NCBI GenBank assembly: GCA_938075155.1
Contig: CALJGL010000004.1
Coordinates: 149,071-213,070 of the forward strand
Length of the DNA stretch: 64,000 nucleotides
Source of the DNA: UBA12191 sp009937185
GTDB taxonomy: Bacteria; Planctomycetota; UBA8108; UBA1146
Reading direction: 5' to 3'
The translations under genes were made by a program, and so were the position numbers. Positions 42,930 through 50,857 of the stretch are shown here, piece after piece (position 1 is the first letter of the stretch; the number at the start of each line of letters is the position of its first letter). Below the pieces are notes generated by a model. The model was given only the letters and a program-made list of their open reading frames with translations. It did no database searches and was not told the origin of the DNA.

Positions 42930-43361
42930 ATGGATTCAAGTGAAGATTACTGGCCCATAAAGATCCCCCTCAGGGTCACTTGGGGAGATATGGACGCCCT
43001 CGGTCACGTCAATAACACACGTTTTATAGGCTGGTTCGAGGAGACTCGATTTGAGGCTTTCCAGAGGATTGGTTGCGGATCCCTCGGACCAGAGAGTTTT
43101 TCAGGTCCGATTCTCGCGAAGGTTGAATGTATCTTCAGAGCGCCTGTGGTCTTCCCAGAGGAATTGGTCTCCTTCATACGAGTCGGTGATATCGAGGAAG
43201 ATCGCTACACTCTCGAACACCGTATCGACTCATTGACACACCAACGCATCGTCGCTCTCGGGTCATCTCGAATTGTCGAGGTCGAATACGCCAGCGGAAA
43301 AAAAATTCCGCTGGCCGACGAAGTACGAGCCGCTCTGAAAGAGTTCTCTCAGCAACCTTGA
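42930..43361 (+). CDS. Hotdog-fold acyl-CoA thioesterase (YbgC/FadM/4HBT family)
   Basis: 143 residues from ATG 42930, with GAGAGGAT about 9-16 bases upstream; an in-frame ATG at 42891 is possible. The catalytic segment is PLRVTWGDMDALGHVNNTRFIGWFEETRFEAF, where the Asp of WGDMDALGHVNN is the nucleophile or base in 4HBT thioesterases. AKVECIFRAPVVFPEELVSF and RIVALGSSRIVEVEY follow normally. It hydrolyses acyl-CoA or acyl-ACP thioesters in the cytoplasm. Its 3' end meets the convergent SDR gene within 3 bases. The neighbours (fadE, SDR, enoyl-CoA isomerase-like) suggest an acyl-CoA substrate. Confidence 0.88.
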   Translation: MDSSEDYWPIKIPLRVTWGDMDALGHVNNTRFIGWFEETRFEAFQRIGCGSLGPESFSGPILAKVECIFRAPVVFPEELVSFIRVGDIEEDRYTLEHRIDSLTHQRIVALGSSRIVEVEYASGKKIPLADEVRAALKEFSQQP

Positions 43362-43363
43362 AC

Positions 43364-44227
43364 TCACGCTGTAAAAGGCGAGTCCGGAGTGTCGACAAAA
43401 AGATCGGGCATCGGTGGAACGTTGGGATCGGTATCGTACCCAGAAAGATCAGTGATCCCCACTCGTGCCAATATTTCCTCATCGATGAAGAACTCACCCG
43501 TACAAGTCTTCGGGTCCTGACTGACCAAAGCATGCAGTGCATCTGCCATGATCTCTGGCTTTCGGGTCGCTCTTCGATCCATCCCTGGAATCATTCGAAG
43601 AGCTTCCGTATCAATCACCGTTTTGGGCCACAAACCGTTGACCGCGATTCCGACAGAACGAAATTCTTCACTCATTCCAAGAACACACAGACTCATACCG
43701 TACTTTGAAATCGTATAAGCCGTATGACGAGCAAACCAAACCGGTTTCATGGAGAGAGGTGGAGACAGATTCACAACATGTCCCCCAAGGCCATCTGGCG
43801 AGGTCATCGCTGGAAGTGCCGCCCGAGTCAACGTGTAGGTTCCCCTCACATTCACGTCGAACATCAAATCCACACGCTTCATAGGAGTCGCGGAGACAGG
43901 GGTCAGATTGATCGCACTCGCATTATTGACCAGAACATCGATTCTTCCGAACTCGGCCACAGCCTGCTGAACAGCAGCGTCCACCTGATCGTCGTCTCGG
44001 ATATCCATCTTTACGGCGAGTGCTTCACCACCGGCAGATCGAACCTCTTCGGCTGTCTCATGAATCGTGCCCGGAAGTTGAGGATGAGGATCCACCGTCT
44101 TTGCTGCGATGACGACCCGTGCGCCATCCTTGGCAGCTCTTAAAGCGATGGCCTTACCGATCCCTCGGCTTCCACCGGAGATAAAGACCACTTTGCCCGC
44201 AAGTTGAGGTTGATTGGATTCACTCAT
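43364..44227 (-). CDS. Short-chain dehydrogenase/reductase (HSDL2-like)
   Basis: 287-residue NAD(P)-dependent SDR. Cofactor motif VFISGGSRGIGKAIALRAAKDGARVVIAAK is at 11-40, NNASAINLTPV near 100, the catalytic Ser in VNLSPPLSM, and Tyr-x3-Lys in HTAYTISKYGMSLCVLG (about 169-185). The VIAAKTVDPHPQLPGTIHETAEEV stretch is characteristic of the HSDL2/SDR branch often linked to peroxisomal or bacterial fatty-acyl metabolism. The C-terminus DTEALRMIPGMDRRATRKPEIMADALHAL also fits. ATG directly abuts the stop of the upstream enoyl-CoA isomerase-like gene (TGAATG), so the two are coupled and probably act in sequence on an acyl-CoA. Confidence 0.9.
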   Translation of the reverse strand: MSESNQPQLAGKVVFISGGSRGIGKAIALRAAKDGARVVIAAKTVDPHPQLPGTIHETAEEVRSAGGEALAVKMDIRDDDQVDAAVQQAVAEFGRIDVLVNNASAINLTPVSATPMKRVDLMFDVNVRGTYTLTRAALPAMTSPDGLGGHVVNLSPPLSMKPVWFARHTAYTISKYGMSLCVLGMSEEFRSVGIAVNGLWPKTVIDTEALRMIPGMDRRATRKPEIMADALHALVSQDPKTCTGEFFIDEEILARVGITDLSGYDTDPNVPPMPDLFVDTPDSPFTA

Positions 44228-45043
44228 TCAATTTTCTCCCATCGAAGATCTGTAATCGGGTCTTCTTTTTTCAAGGAACGCACGAACACCCTCCGGGAAT
44301 TCGTGGCCTCCTGCACATTCACTAAAGGATCGGGCTTCCGCCTCGAGAGCCTCTGCCAAATCATACTGGGGTGACCGTAAGAGTCTCCGTGTTCTCGCTA
44401 AAGCTTTCGCCGGACCATCCGCCAGTTGCTCACACCACTGCCTCGTCGCCGCTTCTAACTCTTCAGTGGGAACAGCACGCGAGAACAATCCCCAATCGAC
44501 GGCAGTTTCTCCGTTGATTCTTTCATTGAGCAAAGCCAATTGCATCGCTCTCTGACGCCCGACACGACGGAGCAATTGAAATGTCGATCCTCCATCGGGG
44601 CTCGTACCGATTCCGCTGTAAGCCAACGTTACTTTGCAATCACTGGCACACATCACCAGGTCGCAGGCGGTCGCCAAACTCAGGCCAAAACCGGCGCAAG
44701 CGCCATGAACTTGTGCAACAACAGGGAATTCCATGGCGTCGATCAGTTGAATACTCTCATGAACCTTTCGTATCTCCTCAAGCACCACTTCTTGGCGACG
44801 CTGGGGATCCGGTTCGGCTTCGAACATTCCGGCGAACCAGCGGAGGTCGCCCCCGGCCATGAAGCCGCGGCCTTGCCCCTTGATTCGCAATACACGCACC
44901 GACGAATCTTCGGAGATTTCCCTCAGAACGATGGCCAACTCAGACACCATGGTGCCATTCAGGCTATTGATCGTTTCGGGCCGATCGAGAATCAGGGTTT
45001 CTATCCCCTTTTCGTCGACCCCCTCCCTGCGCAGAACTTCCAC
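44228..45043 (-). CDS. Enoyl-CoA hydratase/isomerase family protein, isomerase-like active site
   Basis: Crotonase-fold protein of about 271 residues. The oxyanion hole is seen in LRIKGQGRGFMAGGDLRWFAGMFE and QVHGACAGFGLSLATACDLVMC. At the catalytic position it has LAYSGIGTSPDGGSTFQLLRRVG. The PDGG with Asp and no hydratase Glu is like PaaG or enoyl-CoA isomerases rather than hydratases. A longer frame starts at TTG 45088, but GTG 45043 is preferred (GGGAGA 7 bases upstream; GTG 45049 is also possible) because family members begin at this point. Cotranscribed with the SDR. It probably moves a double bond in an unsaturated acyl-CoA. Confidence 0.87.
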   Translation of the reverse strand: MEVLRREGVDEKGIETLILDRPETINSLNGTMVSELAIVLREISEDSSVRVLRIKGQGRGFMAGGDLRWFAGMFEAEPDPQRRQEVVLEEIRKVHESIQLIDAMEFPVVAQVHGACAGFGLSLATACDLVMCASDCKVTLAYSGIGTSPDGGSTFQLLRRVGRQRAMQLALLNERINGETAVDWGLFSRAVPTEELEAATRQWCEQLADGPAKALARTRRLLRSPQYDLAEALEAEARSFSECAGGHEFPEGVRAFLEKRRPDYRSSMGEN

Positions 45044-45163
45044 GTCCACTCTCCCTCTTCCCCGGTTATTTGCAAAACCGGTCTTCAAATAGCCGAATAT
45101 AGCAGTTTAAGGCCATATTGAGGGGATGGACCTTCCAGAACAAGTGACCACAACAAGGATGGT

Positions 45164-45189
45164 GCATAGCGAACAGATGTTCGCTATGC
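45164..45189 (+). promoter_or_regulatory. LexA operator upstream of dinB
   Basis: Perfect palindrome with 11-bp arms and a 4-base centre. The core CGAACAGATGTTCG (45170-45183) fits CGAAC-RNRY-GTTYG, the Gram-positive-type LexA box, at every position. It lies 33 bases before the dinB ATG. A possible -10, TATGCT (45185-45190), overlaps its right arm. Same type as the operator in front of lexA. Confidence 0.92.
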
Positions 45190-45216
45190 TCGCTCTTCCC
45201 ACCGACAAGGAGTGCC

Positions 45217-46512
45217 ATGGATTCCCTCATCTTACACGTCGACATCGACGCCTTTTTTGCTTCCGTCGAACAGATTCGAAATCCCCGACTGAGCGGTAAA
45301 CCCGTTGCCGTGGGTAGCGGCGTCATCGCCTCGTGCTCCTATGAAGCTCGGGAACACGGACTTCGTGCAGGAATGCCCCTCGGGAAAGCGCTACGTCGTT
45401 GCCCAAATCTCATCATCGTTCGTGGACGCGAAACCATCTATCGCGCATACGCACGACGCCTTTTTGACATCTGCGAAACGCTATCTCCCCGTGTCGAGGA
45501 ACATCTCGATGAAGCCTACTGCGACCTCTCGGGAACCCGACGAATATTTCCGAACCCCGTCAACGAAGCAGAACGCCTCTGTCGGGAAGTCACTGAATCC
45601 ACAGGGCTGACCGTCACCGTTGGATTGGGAAGAAATCGTATGTTCGCAAGACTCATCGGTCGAGACCACAAGCCGAACGGTATTGGACTCATCCGTCCCG
45701 AGGATGAAGAAGATCTGCTTCTCTCGATGACGGTCGGAGATCTTCCGGGAGTCGGTCCTCGTACCACTGAAAAGCTCGGTCGCTTGGGCATCGAGACCAT
45801 ATCCCAATTGAGACAACTTTCAGCCCCAGCTTTGAAAGGCCTTCTCGGTAGGAATGGAGAAACACTTTATCAACGCTGCCGAGGAGAAGATCATCGCAGT
45901 ATCGGTGGCAAAGAAATCCCCCGAACTCTTCAGCGAGGAACTTCATTTGATGAGGATGTTTCTTGCCCACGAACTCTGGATGCCATGCTGGAATATCTCA
46001 CCGAGAGAGCCGCATCTGATCTTCGAAAGCGTGGATTACTGGCAGGCGGAGTCTCGGTACAAATCGCCTACAGTGACCATATTCGCGATCGACGACGAGA
46101 ATCTTTAAAATTCCCCAGCCAACTCGACCCTGATCTGATCAGGATCGTTCTTCGATTGAGGCGAACACTACAAAAAAGAAGAACCGCCATTCGGTTCATT
46201 GGTCTGATCCTCGATAAGATCCAACCCGTCTCCTCCACAGAGCAAGGAACTCTTTTCGACGACACCTCTACGGTCTTAGAAGACGGACCACCAGCAGCGA
46301 TCGGAGTCGAAGAATCCCATTTCCAAAAACGACAACAATTAAACTGGCAAAAACTATTACCTCAGGTTGATCGCGTTCGTGAACAACATGGTCATGGTCT
46401 GTTACTTCGGGGCAGTGCTCTCGCTCTACAACAGAAAAAAAATCCCGATTCTCCCGGAATTCCACGCCAACGTCAGGGATTGATTCTTCGAACCTCCTGC
46501 CTGACACGTTAA
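45217..46512 (+). CDS. dinB: DNA polymerase IV (Y family)
   Basis: 431-residue translesion polymerase. The metal-binding acids are Asp9 in LHVDIDAFFASVEQI and Asp98-Glu99 in VEEHLDEAYCDLSGTRR; the usual Ser before the Asp pair is Leu here. The finger region SCSYEAREHGLRAGMPLGKA, the thumb helix-hairpin-helix LPGVGPRTTEKLGRLGI and the little-finger domain (SFDEDVSCPRTLDAML onwards) are complete. The C-terminal 80 residues after TLFDD extend beyond E. coli DinB and lack a clear QLxLF clamp motif. AAGGAG precedes the ATG. The perfect LexA box upstream makes it an SOS gene. Confidence 0.95.
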   Translation: MDSLILHVDIDAFFASVEQIRNPRLSGKPVAVGSGVIASCSYEAREHGLRAGMPLGKALRRCPNLIIVRGRETIYRAYARRLFDICETLSPRVEEHLDEAYCDLSGTRRIFPNPVNEAERLCREVTESTGLTVTVGLGRNRMFARLIGRDHKPNGIGLIRPEDEEDLLLSMTVGDLPGVGPRTTEKLGRLGIETISQLRQLSAPALKGLLGRNGETLYQRCRGEDHRSIGGKEIPRTLQRGTSFDEDVSCPRTLDAMLEYLTERAASDLRKRGLLAGGVSVQIAYSDHIRDRRRESLKFPSQLDPDLIRIVLRLRRTLQKRRTAIRFIGLILDKIQPVSSTEQGTLFDDTSTVLEDGPPAAIGVEESHFQKRQQLNWQKLLPQVDRVREQHGHGLLLRGSALALQQKKNPDSPGIPRQRQGLILRTSCLTR

Positions 46513-46601
46513 AAAGAAGTTATGATCACAGACACATGTGAATCGGGGGGAATGATCTTCAACCCTAAAACCACGTCAGCAGAAGAACGATACAGCCCAT
46601 A

Positions 46602-46630
46602 AGCGAAGGTCAAAATGAGCGAAGGTCAAA
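46602..46630. repeat. Direct duplication spanning a ribosome site and start codon
   Basis: AGCGAAGGTCAAA occurs at 46602-46614 and again at 46618-46630, period 16, with the ATG start codon (46615-46617) between. The first copy supplies GAAGGT as the ribosome site; the second is read as Ser-Glu-Gly-Gln-Thr at the N-terminus of the amidase. Confidence 0.95.
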
Positions 46631-47640
46631 CGAGTAGAGATGAAGTACCGATGATTTATTACGCCGCTTGCTGCCAAACAGACCATCCTCACCCACGCCA
46701 CCGGGATGAGATGTCCGCAGTCACGACTCGCCTCATAGAACAACTTGAAAACACGGTGATCGGATACAAACCATTCCATGACATCCGCTTGGTGGTTTTC
46801 CCGGAGTTCGCTCACGCCGGGCCCATCTATGAAACCGTTGCAGAACTGACAGAAAAACTGGCGGTTGAAGTTCCCAATGAGCACACAGAACGCTTGGGGA
46901 AAGTGGCTAAAAAACATGGTGTTTGGATCCAGAGCGGATCCTTTCTGGAGATCGACCCTCGCTGGCCCGATGCGCTTTTCAACACAACGGTATTGATCTC
47001 TCCCGAAGGCGAGATCGCCAGTCGATATCGTAAGGTCAACCCATGGATTCCTTGGGAAGTCCACACCAGTCCGCACGATATACCTGGATACGACGAACCG
47101 ATGTTTCCAGTCACCGAAACCGACATCGGAAAACTAGGCGTGGCCACATGCTACGACTGGCTCTTTCCCGAGACCTGTCGAGAACTGACTCTGGGTGGCG
47201 CAGAAGTTTTAATTCGCATCAGTGCTTACATGGATCCGTGGGGAGCAACGGAACCCATGGACTGGTGGACATTGATCAACAGAAGTCGCGCCGTCGAAAA
47301 TCTCGCGGCTGTCGTCGCCTGCAATCAGGGAGCCTCCGCCGAAAACTACCCCCCCTTCTCTTGGCCAGGATCTAGCATGATCGTCGACATGGATGGCCGA
47401 GTTCTATCACGTGCCGCAGAAGGCCCGGGTCAGGCATCCGTGATCGGGCCTATCGCTCTCGGAGTTATCCGCGAAGAGCGACAGAGGCGGCAAGGACATG
47501 CCATGCCACTTCATTTACGAAGTGAGGCCTACCCGCTTCAAAGAGAATCTCATTTCCCGGGAAACCCGCATCCCGAGCAACGAACCATTTCCGGACTCGA
47601 CAAGCGGATTCGCTCAGAGAAAGAGAAGCGGGGTTGGTAA
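46615..47640 (+). CDS. Carbon-nitrogen hydrolase (nitrilase superfamily), aliphatic amidase/formamidase-like
   Basis: 341-residue hydrolase with the Glu-Lys-Cys triad: Glu64 (LVVFPEFAHAGP), Lys140 (SRYRKVNPWIPWE) and Cys179 (LGVATCYDWLFPETCREL). YRKxxPW and EVLIRISAYMDPWG followed by TLINRSRAVENLAAVV closely resemble the formamidase/aliphatic amidase branch, so a small amide is a plausible substrate; other branches cannot be excluded. The true start could be ATG 46651 (MIYYAAC), with the first twelve codons deriving from a direct duplication. It stands alone between dinB and the efflux operon. Confidence 0.88.
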   Translation: MSEGQTSRDEVPMIYYAACCQTDHPHPRHRDEMSAVTTRLIEQLENTVIGYKPFHDIRLVVFPEFAHAGPIYETVAELTEKLAVEVPNEHTERLGKVAKKHGVWIQSGSFLEIDPRWPDALFNTTVLISPEGEIASRYRKVNPWIPWEVHTSPHDIPGYDEPMFPVTETDIGKLGVATCYDWLFPETCRELTLGGAEVLIRISAYMDPWGATEPMDWWTLINRSRAVENLAAVVACNQGASAENYPPFSWPGSSMIVDMDGRVLSRAAEGPGQASVIGPIALGVIREERQRRQGHAMPLHLRSEAYPLQRESHFPGNPHPEQRTISGLDKRIRSEKEKRGW

Positions 47641-47669
47641 TTGTCTATCCCAGCATCGTTCAGGGTGTC

Positions 47670-47711
47670 TATAATCCACCGCGTGTCCTCATCGAGCCAA
47701 ACTCGATGAGG
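47670..47711 (+). promoter_or_regulatory. Perfect -10 box followed by a 10-bp hairpin before the efflux operon
   Basis: TATAAT (47670-47675) is followed by CCTCATCGAG (47687-47696), loop CCAAA, CTCGATGAGG (47702-47711). No good -35 is present at 17 bases. The palindrome would start about 5-6 bases after the transcription start, a usual place for a repressor operator or a stabilising 5' hairpin. It is 46 bases before the TTG start of the adaptor gene. It could also be the amidase terminator, but no T-run follows. Confidence 0.5.
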
Positions 47712-47757
47712 AAATCCAACTGATAGCCCAGCAACCATTTACGAGATCGAGAGTCCA

Positions 47758-48939
47758 TTGTCAGAAGTTCCAGACAAGAAGCCTGACCTTTCGCGCCTAA
47801 AGATCGATAGAACTCCAAAAGCAAGCTCTTCGAAATGGCCGCTGATTCTATTCATCATTCTAGCCAGCTACATCGCCTGGAAAGAAATCCCCCAATTCCA
47901 AACCTCCGATGACACTGTAGTGCAAAGCGTGCGAGTCCAGCGACGCGGAGGTGCAAAAGCACGAACAGGCACTGCGGCCAATGGCTACATCGTCCCACGA
48001 AGACGTGCTGCATTGTCGACAGACATTCCAGGGCGACTGGTTGAGCTCAATGTCGAAGAAGGATCTCGAGTCTCCGAAGGAGACGTCGTAGCACGACTCG
48101 ATTCTCGAGAACTGGAAGCAGGGCAAAAGAGACTTCAGGCTGAAATCAAATCTGCAAAAGCCATCGAGAAACAGACTCGCCTCGCATTAGAGCGACAACA
48201 AAAGCTCGCCAAAACTGAAGACGTGTCAGCGAGTGCTTTGGAGAGTGCAGAAGCCTCATTCGAAGGTGCAGCGGCAAGAGTTCAATCTTTAGAGGCCTCC
48301 CTGATGGAGGTCATGGTTCGACTCGATAAATCGACTGTCTATGCCCCATTCTCCGGTGTAGTCGTTCAAAAAAACGCAGAGGTCGGAGAAGTCGTTGTGG
48401 CCAGTGGCGGTGGAACAAACGCCCGTGGCTCAGTCGCGACGCTCGTCGATTTCGACACTTTGGAAGTTCAAATAGAGTTGTCACAGACAGCCCTCGAAGC
48501 AGCAAGAGTGGGAGCGCCCCTACTGATATATCTCGACGCCTATCCCGAGGAAGGATATCGCGGTCAGGTTCGCCAAGTGTGGCCCACGGCCAGTCGGGCA
48601 AAAGCGACAGTAGAACTTCGTGCTGAGTTCTTGGAACGTGACGAGCGTTTACTTCCTGAACTTGGAGTCCGGGTCGTCTTTGTCTCGGAAGAAGAAAGTA
48701 ACCCTACTCCACCGATGGTCCTACTTCCAAAAAGCGCTCTGATTCAAGGATCGGAACCTGCGGTCTTCATCATTCAAGATGGACTGCTTGAGAAGAGACC
48801 CCTCACCCTCCGTGACGATTTCGATGACTCTCTGATAGAAGTAGGGTCGGGATTGATCGGTGGTGAGACTGTGGTCATGAATCCAGACCCAGGACTCAAA
48901 GCTGGAGATTCCGTAAAAATCGGGAAGAGTAAACCATGA
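47758..48939 (+). CDS. Efflux adaptor (HlyD/MacA-type membrane fusion protein)
   Basis: 393 residues starting at TTG 47758; no in-frame ATG exists before the membrane helix WPLILFIILASYIAW (about 28-42). The lipoyl half-motifs are GYIVPRRRAALSTDIPGRLVELNVEEGSRVSEGDVVARLD (about 76-115) and VYAPFSGVVVQKNAEVGEVV (about 195-215), separated by an alpha-hairpin rich in Ala, Glu and Lys (LQAEIKSAKAIEKQTRLALERQ). Beta-barrel and membrane-proximal domains follow. It links the inner-membrane ABC transporter to the periplasm or outer membrane. First gene of a four-gene operon with ATGA coupling to the ATPase. Confidence 0.92.
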   Translation: MSEVPDKKPDLSRLKIDRTPKASSSKWPLILFIILASYIAWKEIPQFQTSDDTVVQSVRVQRRGGAKARTGTAANGYIVPRRRAALSTDIPGRLVELNVEEGSRVSEGDVVARLDSRELEAGQKRLQAEIKSAKAIEKQTRLALERQQKLAKTEDVSASALESAEASFEGAAARVQSLEASLMEVMVRLDKSTVYAPFSGVVVQKNAEVGEVVVASGGGTNARGSVATLVDFDTLEVQIELSQTALEAARVGAPLLIYLDAYPEEGYRGQVRQVWPTASRAKATVELRAEFLERDERLLPELGVRVVFVSEEESNPTPPMVLLPKSALIQGSEPAVFIIQDGLLEKRPLTLRDDFDDSLIEVGSGLIGGETVVMNPDPGLKAGDSVKIGKSKP

Positions 48940-49637
48940 GCAATAAGGCATACATTCAATTGGACGGTGTGACCAAGAAGTACTCCCGAGGTGGAGAAGA
49001 ACTGGTCGTCCTAGATGCTCTCGACCTTAAAGTTCCCGAAGGCGACTACGTCGCACTCATGGGGCCAAGCGGATCGGGAAAAACCACCATTCTCAATCTT
49101 GTCGGAGGTCTCGACATCCCCGATTCAGGCAAGGTTTCAGTGGCGGATACAGAAGTCGCCAATATGCCGAAAAGCCAACTTCCTGCATGGCGAGCCCGCC
49201 ATGTCGGATTCGTTTTTCAGTCTTTCAATCTCCTGCCAGTGCTCACCGCTCATGAAAATGTGATGTTACCTCTTCAGCTCACTCCACTCTCTAAGTCAGA
49301 GCGAAAGATACAGGCAGACTTCGCATTGGAAATCGTCGGCTTATCCGATAGAGCCAGCCATCGCCCTTCCCAGCTATCGGGGGGACAGGAGCAAAGAGTC
49401 GCCATCGCTCGCGCCATCGCCACTGATCCGGACGTCATCATCGCGGACGAACCCACCGGAGATCTTGATCGCAATAGTGCTGACGAGATTCTTCAAATAC
49501 TCGATCGCCTGAATTCCGAAATGGGAAAAACCATTCTGATGGTGACCCATGACCCGGCAGCTGCCGCCAGCGCACGACGACTCCTCAAATTGGACAAAGG
49601 AACACTCGTGTCAGATCAAACGCGGGAAGGGGCCTAA
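48936..49637 (+). CDS. ABC transporter ATP-binding protein (MacB/LolD type)
   Basis: 233-residue ATPase. Walker A GPSGSGKTTILNLVGGLDIPDSG (about 43-65), Q-loop FVFQSFNLLPVLTAHENVMLPL, signature QLSGGQEQRVAIARAIA (about 145-161), Walker B VIIADEPTGDLDRNSADEI and the switch VTHDP. The signature is LSGGQEQR rather than LSGGQQQR. The FQSFNLLP and GDLD details place it in the LolD/MacB/YknY group that powers mechanotransmission across the periplasm. Overlaps the adaptor by ATGA, and its stop is 1 base before the TTG of the permease. Confidence 0.95.
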   Translation: MSNKAYIQLDGVTKKYSRGGEELVVLDALDLKVPEGDYVALMGPSGSGKTTILNLVGGLDIPDSGKVSVADTEVANMPKSQLPAWRARHVGFVFQSFNLLPVLTAHENVMLPLQLTPLSKSERKIQADFALEIVGLSDRASHRPSQLSGGQEQRVAIARAIATDPDVIIADEPTGDLDRNSADEILQILDRLNSEMGKTILMVTHDPAAAASARRLLKLDKGTLVSDQTREGA

Positions 49638-49638
49638 T

Positions 49639-50856
49639 TTGGCTTTCCCTGTTCGCCTCGCTCTACGGCATATTTTGGCCAGTAAAACCCGTAATGGGCT
49701 GACCGTTCTCGCCATCACTATCGCTGTCTTTTTGCTGTGCTTCCTGTTGGCCGTCGTCAAGGGAATTGATGCTGGAGTCAGAAGTGCTTCAGCCACTCGT
49801 CTCGTGACTCAATCCGCGGTCAGCTTGTTTGTCAGTCTACCGATGTCATATCAACCCAAGATAGATGCCGTCGACGGTGTCGTTCTTTCCAGCGAGTTCC
49901 GTTGGTTCGGGGGTTACTATCAGGACCCTTCCAACTTCTTTCCCCAGTTTGCCGTCAATCAAAACCGTTTTCTCGAAATGTACGAGAAAGACATCGAGAT
50001 CATCGAAGGTCCCGATGGCATCACCGGCCCAGGAGCAAGAGCTGCTGTACAAAAAGCGCTCAACAGTGATCGCAGAGCTGCCATTATCGGCGTCGGCCTG
50101 AAAGATGAAGAAAAATATAGTTTCAAAGTTGGTGACACTGTTCCCATCGTTCCAGCCATCTATCAAAGAGCAGATGGAGGTTCTTGGGAGTTCATCATCG
50201 TCGGAATATTCCGCCCCTTGAAAGAACGTATCCCTGATAAGGTGATGTACTTTCGTTCCGATTACCTCAATACCTCCATCGAATCGGGCGAAGCCATCGG
50301 TGAAATTGCTGCAGGTGTTTATTACATCAATATCGACAGTGGAGACATCGGCGATGTCGTGGCTTCCACCATCGATGACGAGTTTCTAAACGGACCCCAA
50401 AGAACTCAGACCATTACAGAAGCAGCCTTTGCCTCTTTCTTTGTCTCTGCCATAGGAAACCTGCCCCTCTTTTTGGGAACGATTGGCGGAGCCGTTCTTT
50501 TCTCCATCTTCTTCTCAGTGGTCAATGCCATGCTCATCGCAGGTCGACAACGACTGAAAGAGTCTGGGATTCTTCAAGCACTCGGTTTCACTCCTCTCAC
50601 GAGTACTTTTCTACTCATCTTCGAGGGATTGATGGTCGCGCTCATCGGGGGTGCCCTGGGTCTATCGTTGGCAGTGGGAACCGAAGGTCTCGTTCAAGAT
50701 CTCTTCGGAGCAAACATCCGCAATTACAAAATCGATTCGAATCTGATGTTATTGGCTCTCGCCACTTCAAGCGCACTGGGCATCACAGCGGGGCTCAGCG
50801 CAGGAATTCCGTTTCTGGGATATCGTCCCACTGAAGCGTTGAGGAGTATGGGATAA
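49639..50856 (+). CDS. MacB-type ABC transporter permease (FtsX/DUF214 fold), first of two
   Basis: 405 residues starting at TTG 49639, supported by GGAAGGGG about 8 bases upstream. The in-frame extension to 49549 overlaps the ATPase and is not used. Topology is the MacB pattern: one N-terminal helix (NGLTVLAITIAVFLLCFLLAVV), a large periplasmic domain (about 45-265), then three C-terminal helices: FFVSAIGNLPLFLGTIGGAVLFSIFFSV, STFLLIFEGLMVALIGGALGLSLAV and LMLLALATSSALGITAGLSAGIP. The end YRPTEALRSMG corresponds to the PxxALR motif of FtsX-like permeases. It forms a heterodimer with the next gene product. Confidence 0.93.
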   Translation: MAFPVRLALRHILASKTRNGLTVLAITIAVFLLCFLLAVVKGIDAGVRSASATRLVTQSAVSLFVSLPMSYQPKIDAVDGVVLSSEFRWFGGYYQDPSNFFPQFAVNQNRFLEMYEKDIEIIEGPDGITGPGARAAVQKALNSDRRAAIIGVGLKDEEKYSFKVGDTVPIVPAIYQRADGGSWEFIIVGIFRPLKERIPDKVMYFRSDYLNTSIESGEAIGEIAAGVYYINIDSGDIGDVVASTIDDEFLNGPQRTQTITEAAFASFFVSAIGNLPLFLGTIGGAVLFSIFFSVVNAMLIAGRQRLKESGILQALGFTPLTSTFLLIFEGLMVALIGGALGLSLAVGTEGLVQDLFGANIRNYKIDSNLMLLALATSSALGITAGLSAGIPFLGYRPTEALRSMG

Positions 50857-50857
50857 C

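Noticed and set aside
42646..42939. 97-codon minus-strand frame before the thioesterase
   Set aside because: Composition is unlike neighbouring proteins, it overlaps the thioesterase start on the opposite strand, and no ribosome site is seen.
46375..46384. GTTCGTGAAC resembling a LexA site inside dinB
   Set aside because: The half-sites are in the wrong order (GTTC-N2-GAAC instead of GAAC-N4-GTTC) and it lies within coding sequence.
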